IMG/VR virus record: IMGVR_UViG_3300040809_000032
Coordinates: 1 to 24,632 of that record
Direction: 5' to 3' (one strand)
Source: a virus
DNA length: 24,632 nt
Below are positions 1 to 7,762 of this stretch, piece by piece (positions within the stretch are counted from its first letter, which is position 1; each line of letters starts with the position of its first letter). Both the position numbers and the translations under genes were made by a program. Below the pieces are notes generated by a model. The model was not told the DNA's origin. It saw only the letters and a list, made by a program, of their open reading frames with translations, and ran no database searches.

Positions 1-161
1 GACGCCCAATCCTTAACGTCTTCATTCATTGGCACTTCTGTATGTAACCAATGGGACTGTTCATGTTTCAACCAGGCATCATATGCCCATGGATAGTTGA
101 AAGGTTTGAAATAAGATCGAGGATCTTGTAGTGTTAGTTTCTTTTTTACTGCTAATGCCAT
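1..161 (-). CDS. nrdB: Ribonucleotide reductase class I, small (beta) subunit, N-terminal fragment
   Basis: The first 53 codons of NrdB are present; the rest runs off the left edge. The readable protein starts MALAVKKK and contains FKPFNYPWAYDAW followed by EQSHWLHTEVPM, the conserved N-terminal stretch of class I R2 subunits that precedes the first iron-ligand helix. Family knowledge: R2 holds the di-metal centre and radical used by NrdA to reduce ribonucleotides in the cytoplasm. The ATG directly abuts the TAA stop of the PP-loop ATPase gene (TAAATG), with an AAAGGAAAAG ribosome site inside that gene, so the two are probably translationally coupled. The iron ligands and radical tyrosine lie outside the window and cannot be checked. 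Identity is fairly secure from the N-terminal motif. Confidence 0.88.
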   Translation of the reverse strand, partial: MALAVKKKLTLQDPRSYFKPFNYPWAYDAWLKHEQSHWLHTEVPMNEDVKDWA

Positions 162-803
162 TTATTCTTTTCCTTTGTCTATTTTGTTTATTTCTTTAAA
201 TCCCCATGCTCTTTCAGCACACCACCAACACTTATTACATCTACCTCTATTTTGTTCTGTACAACTATGGGTAATAGGCATAATAATTTCTTCAATACCC
301 AAGTCAAATCCTAATTGTATTGTCTCATCTTTTGTCCAATCTGCAAAAGGATGCGAGACGTACTGTTTGTCGTGTTCGTTAACCTCATACCTTTCGTTGG
401 GCATGGGATAACCTTCGGGTAACATTTCACGTTGACGGGGAGGATATTTATTCATTCCAACCATTAGAAACTCTGAATATCCGTTTTCCAATATCTCCAT
501 CACACCACTAGTAACATAGTCTGAAGGATTTTCACTGTTAATGTTCCCTACAATTCTTGTTGGTACAAACTCTATTTCCATATAGTCCGCTAACTCTTTT
601 AGTACCAGGTTAGCATAATGTTCTGCTCCGTCAAGTTTAGGCACGGTGTAAGCTATACACTCTTGTCCTCTCTTGTTACAGATAGTTTTTGTCATGTACC
701 AAAGGCAAGCTGAGTCCCAGCCTCCCGATACAACTACACCGATTCTTTTATCTGTCGGAATATAAGGATCAATATGTAGCCACCGATTTCTCAAAGTCAA
801 CAC
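162..803 (-). CDS. QueC-like PP-loop ATPase lying between nrdA and nrdB
   Basis: This is an N-type ATP pyrophosphatase. The PP-loop SGGWDS is near residues 26-31, counted from the GTG at 803. A C-terminal four-cysteine cluster (C-x7-C-x2-C-x2-C) is followed by ERAWGF, as in the zinc site of QueC (7-cyano-7-deazaguanine synthase). QueC makes preQ0 for queuosine or for 7-deazaguanine DNA bases, and some phages carry it. The match is partial: the central part is divergent and the usual QueC YGQRH-type motif is absent, so another PP-loop adenylation chemistry is possible. No queD, queE, folE or dpdA homologue is seen here. Start choice: GTG at 803 follows AAGGA by 4 nt and lies just after the nrdA stop. 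A GTG at 815 and a TTG at 800 are alternatives; 815 lacks a good ribosome site. Confidence 0.72.
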   Translation of the reverse strand: MLTLRNRWLHIDPYIPTDKRIGVVVSGGWDSACLWYMTKTICNKRGQECIAYTVPKLDGAEHYANLVLKELADYMEIEFVPTRIVGNINSENPSDYVTSGVMEILENGYSEFLMVGMNKYPPRQREMLPEGYPMPNERYEVNEHDKQYVSHPFADWTKDETIQLGFDLGIEEIIMPITHSCTEQNRGRCNKCWWCAERAWGFKEINKIDKGKE

Positions 804-804
804 G

Positions 805-2601
805 CTATCCTTCACAGGCTAAACACTCACCATCTGCAATTGCTGTCATATCTAATTCCTGTATAATATCTCTCTCAATACGTCGAGACACTTTATCTGC
901 CTTACCCAGTTTCTCTGAGCGGCAATAGTATAATGTTTTAAGTTCATACTTCCATGCTAAGAAATGTACTGCGTGAAGATATTTCTTATTAACATCTGGA
1001 CGGAAGAATAAGTTAAGTGATTGTGCCTGATCAATAAAAGTTTGTCTGTCTGCTGCGTGTTCAATTACCCAACGCTGATCTATTTCCATTGCTGTTTTGT
1101 ATATTGCTTTCTCATGATCTGATAAGAATGTGAGATGTTGTACCGATCCGTCGTTGGCAATTATCGAAGACCAAGTTTCATCATAATCGAGTTTCTTATT
1201 TTCCTCAACCTTATTCTTAATGAGACCATCCAAATGCTTATTCTTATTAAGATAAGATCCACTGAGTGTGTCTTGCCTGTAAGCATTAGCCCTAAAAGGT
1301 TCAATGCTCGGACTAGTGTTGCCCATAATAATACTGCTACTAGCATTGGGAGCGATAGCCATAACATGACTAAATCTTCTTCCTGTGCCTTTTGCATCAA
1401 TGGCTTCACCTCGTTCTTTACCGAGTTCCAAATTTGCTTCATCTAGTTTACCTTTGATATGTCTAAACATACGAATATTAGTACCCTTCGCCTGAGGTGT
1501 TTCCCATGCAATCATATTCTTTTGCAGATACGCATGAAACCCTAGGGCGCCGATACCAATACTCCTTTCACGTTGTGCTGAAAACTTTGCTCTAGATACT
1601 GAGTCCGGAGCGTTTTTAATAAAGTATTGTAGTACATTGTCCAACATTTCTGCCATGTCTTTCAGGAATAAAGGTTGTTTACTCCAAGCATCATAGTATT
1701 CTAAGTTAACAGATGACAAACAGCACACTGCTGTTCTTTCTTCATTTGTTGGCAGGATAATCTCTGAACACAAATTACTTTGATGAATTTTCAATCCAAG
1801 TTTCTTTTGAAACTCAGGTAAGTTTTTATTACTGGTGTCTATGTAATGGATATACGGCTCGCCTGTTTCCATACGAAGCTCTAGTATCTTTTGCCACAAT
1901 GATTTAGCTGATACAGTGTCTCGGATTTCTCCAGAGTGTGGATCAATTAGATTCCAACCATCATCTGCATCTGGGTCTACCATACATCTTTCAATAATTT
2001 CCATGAACCTATCACTAATATTAATACCGTGATGCAGGTTCAAGCATCGCACATTTTGGTCTCCTGTAGGCTTACGCATTTCAAGAAACATGGTAATGTC
2101 TGGATGACTGATGTCGAGATAGGCTGCGTAACTTCCGCGCCTTGTTCTACCTTGTCTGTATGCAAGTGAACTTGCGTCGTAGGTTTTAAGATGAGGCATG
2201 ACGCCCACAGATTTGTCATCACTAGAGCGAATCCCAAACCCAATCCCAACGCCACCACCGAGCATACTAAGCCAATTTGTTTCTGAGAGATTTTCAACTA
2301 AACCCTCCGCTGTGTCGTTAATGTAATTAAGGAAACAAGAGATTGGCATACCCTTCTTAGATCGACCAAAAGACAAGATCGGCGTAGAATAGGATAACCA
2401 ATGCTTACTGCTGTACTCATAAAGCCGTTGTGCGTGTTCTGGATTTGATCCAAATGCTTTACTTACGTGTGCAAAACGCTGTTGAGGGCTAGTTTCATCC
2501 TCCCTCATGTAAGACTCTTGTAGTCTTTGTATTCCTAATTTATCAAATAATAAATCCCTACTGAGATCAATTTGAATTCCGTTATAATCTTGTTTTGCCA
2601 C
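805..2601 (-). CDS. nrdA: Ribonucleotide reductase class I, large (alpha) subunit
   Basis: This is the catalytic subunit that reduces ribonucleoside diphosphates for phage DNA synthesis. Visible active-site parts are the first redox cysteine C89 in PISCFLN, the glycine-rich GGGVGIGFG at 115-123, the thiyl-radical motif N276-L-C278-S-E280, the disulfide partner at C293/C294 before LSSVNL, the radical-transfer tyrosine pair near 558-559 (LKTLYY), and the C-terminal shuttle pair CLAC near the end. The protein is 598 residues against about 760 in E. coli. It begins close to the catalytic barrel, so the N-terminal ATP-cone that carries dATP inhibition appears to be missing. The start is GTG, preceded by AGGA at 9 nt. 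The gene follows thyX by 52 nt and ends just before the PP-loop gene. Confidence 0.95.
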   Translation of the reverse strand: MAKQDYNGIQIDLSRDLLFDKLGIQRLQESYMREDETSPQQRFAHVSKAFGSNPEHAQRLYEYSSKHWLSYSTPILSFGRSKKGMPISCFLNYINDTAEGLVENLSETNWLSMLGGGVGIGFGIRSSDDKSVGVMPHLKTYDASSLAYRQGRTRRGSYAAYLDISHPDITMFLEMRKPTGDQNVRCLNLHHGINISDRFMEIIERCMVDPDADDGWNLIDPHSGEIRDTVSAKSLWQKILELRMETGEPYIHYIDTSNKNLPEFQKKLGLKIHQSNLCSEIILPTNEERTAVCCLSSVNLEYYDAWSKQPLFLKDMAEMLDNVLQYFIKNAPDSVSRAKFSAQRERSIGIGALGFHAYLQKNMIAWETPQAKGTNIRMFRHIKGKLDEANLELGKERGEAIDAKGTGRRFSHVMAIAPNASSSIIMGNTSPSIEPFRANAYRQDTLSGSYLNKNKHLDGLIKNKVEENKKLDYDETWSSIIANDGSVQHLTFLSDHEKAIYKTAMEIDQRWVIEHAADRQTFIDQAQSLNLFFRPDVNKKYLHAVHFLAWKYELKTLYYCRSEKLGKADKVSRRIERDIIQELDMTAIADGECLACEG

Positions 2602-2653
2602 TTATTATTATCCTATTTAATGTATTATGTTCTGAGGGTACTGTATATATAAA

Positions 2654-3310
2654 TCAGATGTCCTCGACAGCTAGCTTAATGCTTCGAAAATGTTCTGATA
2701 AAATATTCCAACATTTGTCTGCAATTTGCTGGTGCTCTAGCTGTGTACCATTACCTCGTCGGAGTCCACAATAGTGAATCCAACTCCTTAAGTTGCCTGC
2801 CATATAAAGGGTAGTTAATGTATTACCCTCTGGTAGAACTGCCCTTGCTTGTTCTTTAGCAATGCCGTTTTTTAATGCCCAGTCATATACTTCCTTAGAA
2901 GCATTGATAACTTTCATTTGTTGCATATTCCAACTTTCCTGTAGACGGAAATCGTCTGTTGGAATGCTATTTTGTCTATTCTTAGGATCCTGTAGCCTAG
3001 CTTCCCTCGTTTCATAATCTGAAGCTACGGCATATCTTTGACTAAATTCCTGAAAAGAAAAGGATCTATGACGTATAATTTGTCTAGATATATCTCGGGT
3101 TGTGGTAATCTCAAGAGTCGCAGAAACCATCTCAAAAGGGCTCCAATGATCGTTTTCTATTAGATATTTTAGCAATTTAGGTGCTGTTTCAGGGTTGTTT
3201 TGATTGCCGGGGTTACTTACTCGAGCAGTGTAAGCAATGAGCTCGTCTGCTGTGTGGCAAATATTCTCTGAGGGTTTTGTGATTCCGATTAGTCTTACTG
3301 TGTTCAACAT
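2654..3310 (-). CDS. thyX: FAD-dependent thymidylate synthase ThyX
   Basis: ThyX makes dTMP from dUMP using methylene-tetrahydrofolate and reduced FAD. The signature RHRxxSxxxxSxR is exact as RHRSFSFQEFSQR (residues 80-92 from the chosen start). A later stretch, GNTLTTLYMAGNLRSW, fits the C-terminal dUMP-binding helix region. Length, about 218 residues, is typical. The chosen ATG at 3310 has GGAG 4-5 nt upstream and overlaps the primase stop by 7 nt; an in-frame ATG at 3319 is possible but poorly placed. It lies between primase and nrdA, a nucleotide-supply group common in marine T4-like phages. It presumably lets the phage make thymidylate independently of the host enzyme. Confidence 0.96.
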   Translation of the reverse strand: MLNTVRLIGITKPSENICHTADELIAYTARVSNPGNQNNPETAPKLLKYLIENDHWSPFEMVSATLEITTTRDISRQIIRHRSFSFQEFSQRYAVASDYETREARLQDPKNRQNSIPTDDFRLQESWNMQQMKVINASKEVYDWALKNGIAKEQARAVLPEGNTLTTLYMAGNLRSWIHYCGLRRGNGTQLEHQQIADKCWNILSEHFRSIKLAVEDI

Positions 3311-4320
3311 TTTCTCCATGTCGTTAATTTCATTTGAGCACGTAGGCCCGTGTATGTATTTTTCTCTATTATACTGTTAATCTCTCCAGGTGTCAAACCC
3401 TGTAGTACCATATCATTGATATCTTTTGCTTCAACAGTCTCGGGCCAAATTACAACATTTGCTCCCTCGCTTATATACTTATTAATCAAACGAACTATCT
3501 CTGAGTTTCTTGGCTGATTATCAAACACAATGGTATAATCAGTTAAGTTCAACTCACTGATTTTATTAAAGGCACTACCAGCACAGGCAATAGCATTAGG
3601 AATAAACAAACTATCAATGGGTCCTTCCACAACCTTAACATTCTTAGAACGATCCATATTTTCTAATCCAAATATTGTAGAAGCGTCTTCATCAATCTTC
3701 AACATGATATACCGCAGTGTTTCACCTCTCATGCCGCGCATAGCCATGCCAGTAAGTTTGCCTTGCTCATCTACAAAAGGCAGCACTAGTCTAGGCTGTT
3801 CAGTAGTTAAGCTTTCAGTATATTTAGAATTGAGAGTAGAGGCTTTTCTTATGTCGTCTAAGTAGTATAGCCTATTGAACTGTTCTTTAGGTATCATTCT
3901 TTTTAGAGCATACTGCACTGCCTCATGCTCTTCAGGCAAACCATCTAGCCTATCCATCATCTCATCTATTAGAGTTTTAGGACGTGCCTTAGGCTCTTTA
4001 AATTCAAATTGAAATTCAGGAGTTTTGTTTGCCCTGTTACCTGCAATGCCTTCTGAGTATCTTTCTAAGACATATTCTTTGTGTAGTAAACTATCTACAA
4101 TTTCCAGTAACCCACCAAATGTTTTACCTGCTTGACAGTTATGGCATTTGTAGAACATATCGTTCTTAACTTTGTACAAGTACCCACGTGCTTTATTCTT
4201 TTTAGCGGAGTCTCCACAGATAGGACATCTGAAGTTAAATAGGTAGTCGTCCTTTCGCTTGTATCTCTCCAAACGAAAGCTAATCATTTGTATGTATTTT
4301 AGATCTATGTATAGTGACAT
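3304..4320 (-). CDS. DNA primase, T4 gp61-like
   Basis: This primase makes RNA primers for lagging-strand synthesis and would work with the helicase at the other end of the window. An N-terminal zinc ribbon has C32-x2-C35 and C59-x2-C62 (RCPICGDS and YKCHNCQAG). The TOPRIM core shows VVEGPIDSLF with E232 and D236, followed by IVFDNQPRN near 264-272, which supplies the metal-binding acidic residue. The 338-residue length is close to T4 gp61 (342). The 3' end overlaps the thyX start. Expression is probably early: a perfect TTGACA-N17-TATAAT promoter lies just upstream, with a predicted leader of only about 17 nt and GAGG ahead of the ATG. Confidence 0.93.
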   Translation of the reverse strand: MSLYIDLKYIQMISFRLERYKRKDDYLFNFRCPICGDSAKKNKARGYLYKVKNDMFYKCHNCQAGKTFGGLLEIVDSLLHKEYVLERYSEGIAGNRANKTPEFQFEFKEPKARPKTLIDEMMDRLDGLPEEHEAVQYALKRMIPKEQFNRLYYLDDIRKASTLNSKYTESLTTEQPRLVLPFVDEQGKLTGMAMRGMRGETLRYIMLKIDEDASTIFGLENMDRSKNVKVVEGPIDSLFIPNAIACAGSAFNKISELNLTDYTIVFDNQPRNSEIVRLINKYISEGANVVIWPETVEAKDINDMVLQGLTPGEINSIIEKNTYTGLRAQMKLTTWRKC

Positions 4321-4327
4321 AAGGAAC

Positions 4328-4380
4328 CTCGTATAATGTGCTTATTATACGAGTAATAGTGCTATATGTCAAGCACTATT
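4328..4380. repeat. Two adjacent perfect inverted repeats overlapping the primase promoter
   Basis: The first inverted repeat has 10-bp arms at 4328-4337 and 4344-4353 (CTCGTATAAT and its complement) around a 6-nt loop; one arm contains the -10 box. The second has 9-bp arms at 4355-4363 and 4372-4380 (AATAGTGCT and its complement) around an 8-nt loop; the -35 box lies in that loop and the first arm base. Placement over both promoter boxes suggests operators or an early-leader hairpin. The second could also act as a plus-strand terminator because TTTGGTTTT follows it, but no plus-strand gene exists here. Confidence 0.75.
4344..4372 (-). promoter_or_regulatory. Consensus sigma-70 (early) promoter of the primase gene
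   Basis: On the minus strand TTGACA (4372-4367) is separated by exactly 17 nt from TATAAT (4349-4344), a perfect match to the bacterial housekeeping consensus. It is preceded by GTGC, giving GTGCTTGACA as at the other early promoters in this window, and there is a G before the -10 box. Transcription should start near 4337, about 17 nt ahead of the primase ATG. Confidence 0.9.
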
Positions 4381-4395
4381 TTTGGTTTTGGTATG

Positions 4396-4863
4396 CTAGA
4401 TTTTTAGGAAAGATAGGACTGCAGGTACTACAAATGCTGCTAATGTAATGGCTCCTAATAGGATATATCTCCAGCGCTCAAGCGCGGAAATACGGGTCTC
4501 CAATCGCTCGGTTTTGTTAACCACGTGGGCTTTTAAATCTTTTATACTATCTAATACTTTATCAATATCTTTAGACATCTCTTGCTTAAGCTCCCGTGTG
4601 GTGGTTGTCATCCTAGAATGAAGTTCTTTAATATCATTGTCTGTTTCTTTCTTACGTGTGTCCAATGCTGCTAAGACCTCTTCTTGTTTTTCGTCGGCAT
4701 AATTGAGCCTCGACTCATGGACTGCTAACATCTGTCCAATATTTTGTGAAACGTCACCAATTTTTTCTAGTGCTGTTTCCAGTTTAACAAAAAGAGAACC
4801 TATCTGGTTCACGTCGTTCTTTATCAGTGCGACTTCAGTTTCTAAGGATTTATTTTCTGCCAT
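4396..4863 (-). CDS. Coiled-coil protein with C-terminal membrane anchor
   Basis: I do not recognise a named family. The 155-residue protein is almost entirely charged and helical, with heptad-like spacing through residues 5-125. It ends in one hydrophobic segment (about 132-152, YILLGAITLAAFVVPAVLSFL) with only a short tail, so it should be tail-anchored with the coiled coil on the cytoplasmic side. Layout resembles small phage membrane proteins such as XhlA-type lysis accessories, but that is analogy only. The start overlaps the preceding gene by 14 nt and has GGAAAAAGA upstream. It is the last gene before the primase promoter and probably ends the transcript containing the structural-type genes. 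Confidence 0.8.
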   Translation of the reverse strand: MAENKSLETEVALIKNDVNQIGSLFVKLETALEKIGDVSQNIGQMLAVHESRLNYADEKQEEVLAALDTRKKETDNDIKELHSRMTTTTRELKQEMSKDIDKVLDSIKDLKAHVVNKTERLETRISALERWRYILLGAITLAAFVVPAVLSFLKI

Positions 4864-5374
4864 TTTTCTTTTTCCGTCTACGTACCATGGGCATCATTAC
4901 GGGATCCCTTCCTGGTTCCCCTTTAGGGCCTACACCTATTCCATGTACGTTACCACCACCGACGGCATTTGCTGCTACATCTTCGCTGTACATAAAAGAT
5001 CGGAAAGATACTAAATTGTTTTTCTCTAAATTTTTTGCTTCCTGTATTATTTCTTCGTCATCCATATAAAGTTCTAAGAGTGTATCAACATCGTCTTCTT
5101 GTTCGTTGTACTCTCTGAGTATTGCCATAGCTGCGGCAAAAGTTAAAAGTCTTTTTGCCTGTCTATCAGGCGACTTTGTAAGCGCCCTTTGTATCTTAAA
5201 TACAAACCTATTGAGAAAAGAATAAGCGTCTAGCTCTGAAGTGCCTTGTGGAGATCTAAGTTTTTTACCATCTTTATCAATGATACCCAACCTGTATGCG
5301 TCAGAGTTTTCGATGGGTGTTGACAGCATCCTTAAGATCCTGTATGCAACTAATGTATCGACAAACCTAGACAT
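4850..5374 (-). CDS. Conserved hypothetical phage protein
   Basis: This 174-residue protein has no function that I can name. The N-terminal 110 residues are helical (SRFVDTLVAYRILRMLSTP, then AYRLGIIDKDGKKL), and this opening resembles a protein common in marine T4-like phages. An acidic patch lies near 92-112. The C-terminal 40 residues are low-complexity, with glycine-rich VGGGNVHGIGVGPKGEPG and a basic tail RRRKKKNGRK. The start overlaps the upstream stop by one base (TAATG), implying coupled translation with its neighbour at 5374-5751. The setting among late-type genes suggests a virion or assembly role, which is inference only. Confidence 0.82.
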   Translation of the reverse strand: MSRFVDTLVAYRILRMLSTPIENSDAYRLGIIDKDGKKLRSPQGTSELDAYSFLNRFVFKIQRALTKSPDRQAKRLLTFAAAMAILREYNEQEDDVDTLLELYMDDEEIIQEAKNLEKNNLVSFRSFMYSEDVAANAVGGGNVHGIGVGPKGEPGRDPVMMPMVRRRKKKNGRK

Positions 5375-5751
5375 TATATTTTCCTCAAAACATCTATCAG
5401 TTCCCGGTTTAACGGGATATTCGTTTCTTGTACACCTTTAGAGACTACTGTTTCTAATGGCATCCTGTTTAAAAATACTAGGTAGGTTTTTAGGTCCGAC
5501 CAATATTTTTCCTCTAATTTATAAAACAGTAAGTCTGTTGCGGCGTTTCCAAAAACATTGTATAAAACTACAATGTGGTTTATAATTAACCGCTCACTTA
5601 TTTCACCTGTTTTTTTGTACCTGTTCAACAACCTTTTAATATATTTAAAACGCTTTAAATCGTCTTCTAATTCTGTGAGCCCCATACAACCTGGGTTGTG
5701 ATAGTGCTTTATTGCATATATTAAAAAGTTATCCTCATTCAAAGTAATCAT
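5374..5751 (-). CDS. Conserved hypothetical protein, paired with its downstream neighbour
   Basis: The 125-residue protein starts MITLNEDNFLIYAIKHYHNP and is rich in helix-forming and aromatic residues, with no signal peptide or membrane segment. From memory it resembles a conserved family found next to the same downstream protein in T4-like marine phages, but no biochemical role is known to me. The stop and next start share one base (TAATG). An AGGAAA sequence lies about 12 nt before the ATG, a rather long spacing. It probably belongs to the same late transcript as the genes at 5766-6473. Confidence 0.8.
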   Translation of the reverse strand: MITLNEDNFLIYAIKHYHNPGCMGLTELEDDLKRFKYIKRLLNRYKKTGEISERLIINHIVVLYNVFGNAATDLLFYKLEEKYWSDLKTYLVFLNRMPLETVVSKGVQETNIPLNRELIDVLRKI

Positions 5752-5765
5752 TATATTTTAGTTTC

Positions 5766-6212
5766 CTATGATACAGTAGCGGTGCCTCCAATGAAATACC
5801 ACTTACTATTTGTGCTACTATATATTAGTGTCGCAGAGTCACCTGCAGACGCAAAGGAAACTGTACCTTGTACATTGGCACCAGTTAAATTAACTGTATG
5901 ACCACCTGTATTGGAACTCATAATGATTATTTGTATTTGACCTTCTATGCCAGTTGCTATAGATATAGAACCAGCTGAGTCTACATTGCTAATGAACGTG
6001 ACATTGTTTGTGGTGTTAATTTCACCACGGGCTGTTATCGTACCGTGATCGGCTATAGCTACTTTGTCGCTAAATGACGCGGGAGTATTTACCCCAAGAA
6101 ATAAATTAGAGTAGGATAACTTCTTACTAGCTGAGCCTTGAACTAAGTAAAACTGATCTGTCCCTTTTAGGGCATCAGCCGACTGTAGTTCTGATACTTT
6201 TGAATCTGCCAT
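5766..6212 (-). CDS. Putative virion or appendage protein, beta-rich
   Basis: The 148-residue product opens with SKVSELQSADALKGTDQFYLVQG, an N-terminal motif often seen on fibre-like or structural proteins of marine phages. It continues as a beta-rich, Ser/Thr/Gly/Asn-rich domain ending in SATLIYSSTNSKWYFIGG, a pattern common at the ends of trimeric fibre or head-fibre proteins. It has no cysteines. A GGAG lies 8 nt before the ATG. It sits directly after a small structural-type gene with a late promoter motif upstream, so late expression is likely. The exact position in the virion is not deducible. Confidence 0.75.
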   Translation of the reverse strand: MADSKVSELQSADALKGTDQFYLVQGSASKKLSYSNLFLGVNTPASFSDKVAIADHGTITARGEINTTNNVTFISNVDSAGSISIATGIEGQIQIIIMSSNTGGHTVNLTGANVQGTVSFASAGDSATLIYSSTNSKWYFIGGTATVS

Positions 6213-6227
6213 TACCAGGACTCCTTA

Positions 6228-6473
6228 TTAGGCGTCTGGGAATTCAGCGTCATCATCTGCACCACCGGCTGCTTCATATACAGCATCAGTGGCAGGTGCT
6301 GCCATAGCTACGAGTGTCTCGTATTTGGTTCTAGAACCAACTGTAGTTCTACGTACCCAACCTGGTTGTGCAATCCCTGGAGTTGCGGCACATTCTGCCT
6401 CATCTACCATAAAGATTTCATTTGCGGGAACACCTGTAATTACTGGCTTTTCTGATTTTGACCATGCGGACAT
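6228..6473 (-). CDS. Small putative virion protein
   Basis: The 81-residue acidic protein starts MSAWSKSEKP and contains PGWVRRTTVGSRTKYETLVAM. This GWVRR...YETLVAM pattern recurs in short late proteins of marine T4-like phages. It has no membrane segment or signal peptide, and the C-terminus is Asp/Ala-rich. The ribosome site AGGAG is 9-10 nt before the ATG. A TATAAATA late motif lies about 24 nt before the start, inside the end of the upstream gene, so this small gene probably begins its own late transcript. A decoration or structural role is inferred from context only. Confidence 0.75.
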   Translation of the reverse strand: MSAWSKSEKPVITGVPANEIFMVDEAECAATPGIAQPGWVRRTTVGSRTKYETLVAMAAPATDAVYEAAGGADDDAEFPDA

Positions 6474-6476
6474 TTT

Positions 6477-7730
6477 TTATTCTCCTGTTAAAATATTATT
6501 TATATGATCTATTAGTTTGTAAGCTTCCGTCTTAGTGAGTAGAGCAATTTGCTCGTCTGTCATTGAGTACACATCGAAGGACTCGTCCATTTTAACGGGA
6601 GCCAATCCACGCTTGCTGGATTTGGCGTAATCTCTTTTCGCGGCTGCTACTGCGGCTGCGTCATTTTTTGCTGCCTGCTTACGAGCTGCATTCTTAATCA
6701 TTTGAAGTCTGTTTGCTTTAGCTTCAGGACTCATTTCATCTTGTAAGTTTTTCTTACCCTGGCTAGTGTCTTTAGGCTTTTTCTTAAATGTATCAAGGCC
6801 TGTTCCTTTTTCGCCAGTTTGTTGTTGAGTCGCTAAACGCTTCATTGCGCCTTCTTCAACTTCTGTTTCTTCATTAGCTTTCTTAAGAGCGTCTGCAACA
6901 GGTTTGTGTGTCGCTAGGCCTTTCTTAACTTTATTAATAGTTCTAAAGGCACCTGAGTAGTTACCACCTTTGTATCGTTTGTCGTTGGCAATACCTTTAC
7001 CCATTCTAACTTCTTTAGGTGTGTATGCTTCCTCGTGAGTTCCTTTATTATCGCAATGCTCACAACCTTCGCCTTTACATTTAGGACATTCGTCTTTCTT
7101 GCCATTCTTCTTGTCTATTGCTTTTTGCAAAGCAGGTGGTAATTTACCTTCGTCCATGCCTTTTTCTTCATCATCAGATTTGTGCATTCCGTCAACCATG
7201 TTAAAGAATTCTTTCTTTTTATCTGCGGGCAAATCTCTGATAGAAGAAACACCGAATTTTTTAAGGGCTGCTTCGAACTTGGCTTTGTAGTCTTCATTCA
7301 TTTTAGCTACTTCTTCCGATACGCCGGCTCTTTCTTTTTCTTTACGCAAAGCTTTAGAAAAGTTTTTAAGTTTTTCTATTTTATTTTTTCGCCCCAATTT
7401 AGCGCCATCCTTCTCAGCCTTTTGCCTGTCTTCTTCGCCGTCGACGATCTCTACACCGTCAACTAATTTCTCATCTAGTTGTTCCACGATTTGCTCCTCT
7501 GTATGGTATCGATTTTTCTGAGTATGTTGCTTGGCACGTTGGAATACTGTATCATCGCCAAATACAATGTACATCATTTCATCCATAAACGTTTTAATGA
7601 CTGCTCTTTCATTTGGCAACAAGTTTGCTCCCATTTGAACACGTGCAATTGCTCGTTTAAGAATAGGCAAGTTCTGTGCAGGCATCATACCTTGTCGAAC
7701 TAGCATATCTAATCGTTTACTCTGATCCAT
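6477..7730 (-). CDS. Large charged phage protein with CxxCxGxG zinc motif
   Basis: The product is 417 residues. The first 75 (MDQSKRLDMLVRQGMMPAQ onward) form a compact helical domain, followed by a long Lys/Glu-rich region. Near residues 215-228 is CPKCKGEGCEHC, a DnaJ-like zinc-binding motif that in DnaJ binds unfolded protein. Just before it is DEGKLPPALQKAIDKK, a motif I associate with other marine phage structural proteins. The C-terminal 25 residues form another short conserved-looking domain. It lacks a J-domain, so it is not DnaJ. The true start is ATG at 7730, with AAGGG 8 nt upstream; the preceding TTG codon is not needed. A TATAAATA motif about 33 nt upstream suggests late expression, perhaps as a scaffold, virion or assembly protein. 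Confidence 0.8.
   Translation of the reverse strand: MDQSKRLDMLVRQGMMPAQNLPILKRAIARVQMGANLLPNERAVIKTFMDEMMYIVFGDDTVFQRAKQHTQKNRYHTEEQIVEQLDEKLVDGVEIVDGEEDRQKAEKDGAKLGRKNKIEKLKNFSKALRKEKERAGVSEEVAKMNEDYKAKFEAALKKFGVSSIRDLPADKKKEFFNMVDGMHKSDDEEKGMDEGKLPPALQKAIDKKNGKKDECPKCKGEGCEHCDNKGTHEEAYTPKEVRMGKGIANDKRYKGGNYSGAFRTINKVKKGLATHKPVADALKKANEETEVEEGAMKRLATQQQTGEKGTGLDTFKKKPKDTSQGKKNLQDEMSPEAKANRLQMIKNAARKQAAKNDAAAVAAAKRDYAKSSKRGLAPVKMDESFDVYSMTDEQIALLTKTEAYKLIDHINNILTGE
6497..6504 (-). promoter_or_regulatory. T4-type late promoter motif
   Basis: TATAAATA on the minus strand matches the T4 late promoter used by a gp55-type sigma factor. It lies about 24 nt ahead of the small virion-type gene starting at 6473, within the last codons of the preceding gene. 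The spacing leaves room for a short leader with the AGGAG ribosome site. Confidence 0.6.
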
Positions 7731-7762
7731 CAATTTACCCTTTATATGTAATCTTGTAAATG

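Noticed and set aside
1161-2297. Minus-strand frames at 1161-1442 and 2040-2297
   Set aside because: Both are out-of-frame shadows inside nrdA, whose motifs run through the whole interval.
4355-4383. Plus-strand intrinsic terminator (9-bp hairpin followed by T-rich sequence)
   Set aside because: No plus-strand gene exists to terminate, and the same bases form the minus-strand primase promoter.
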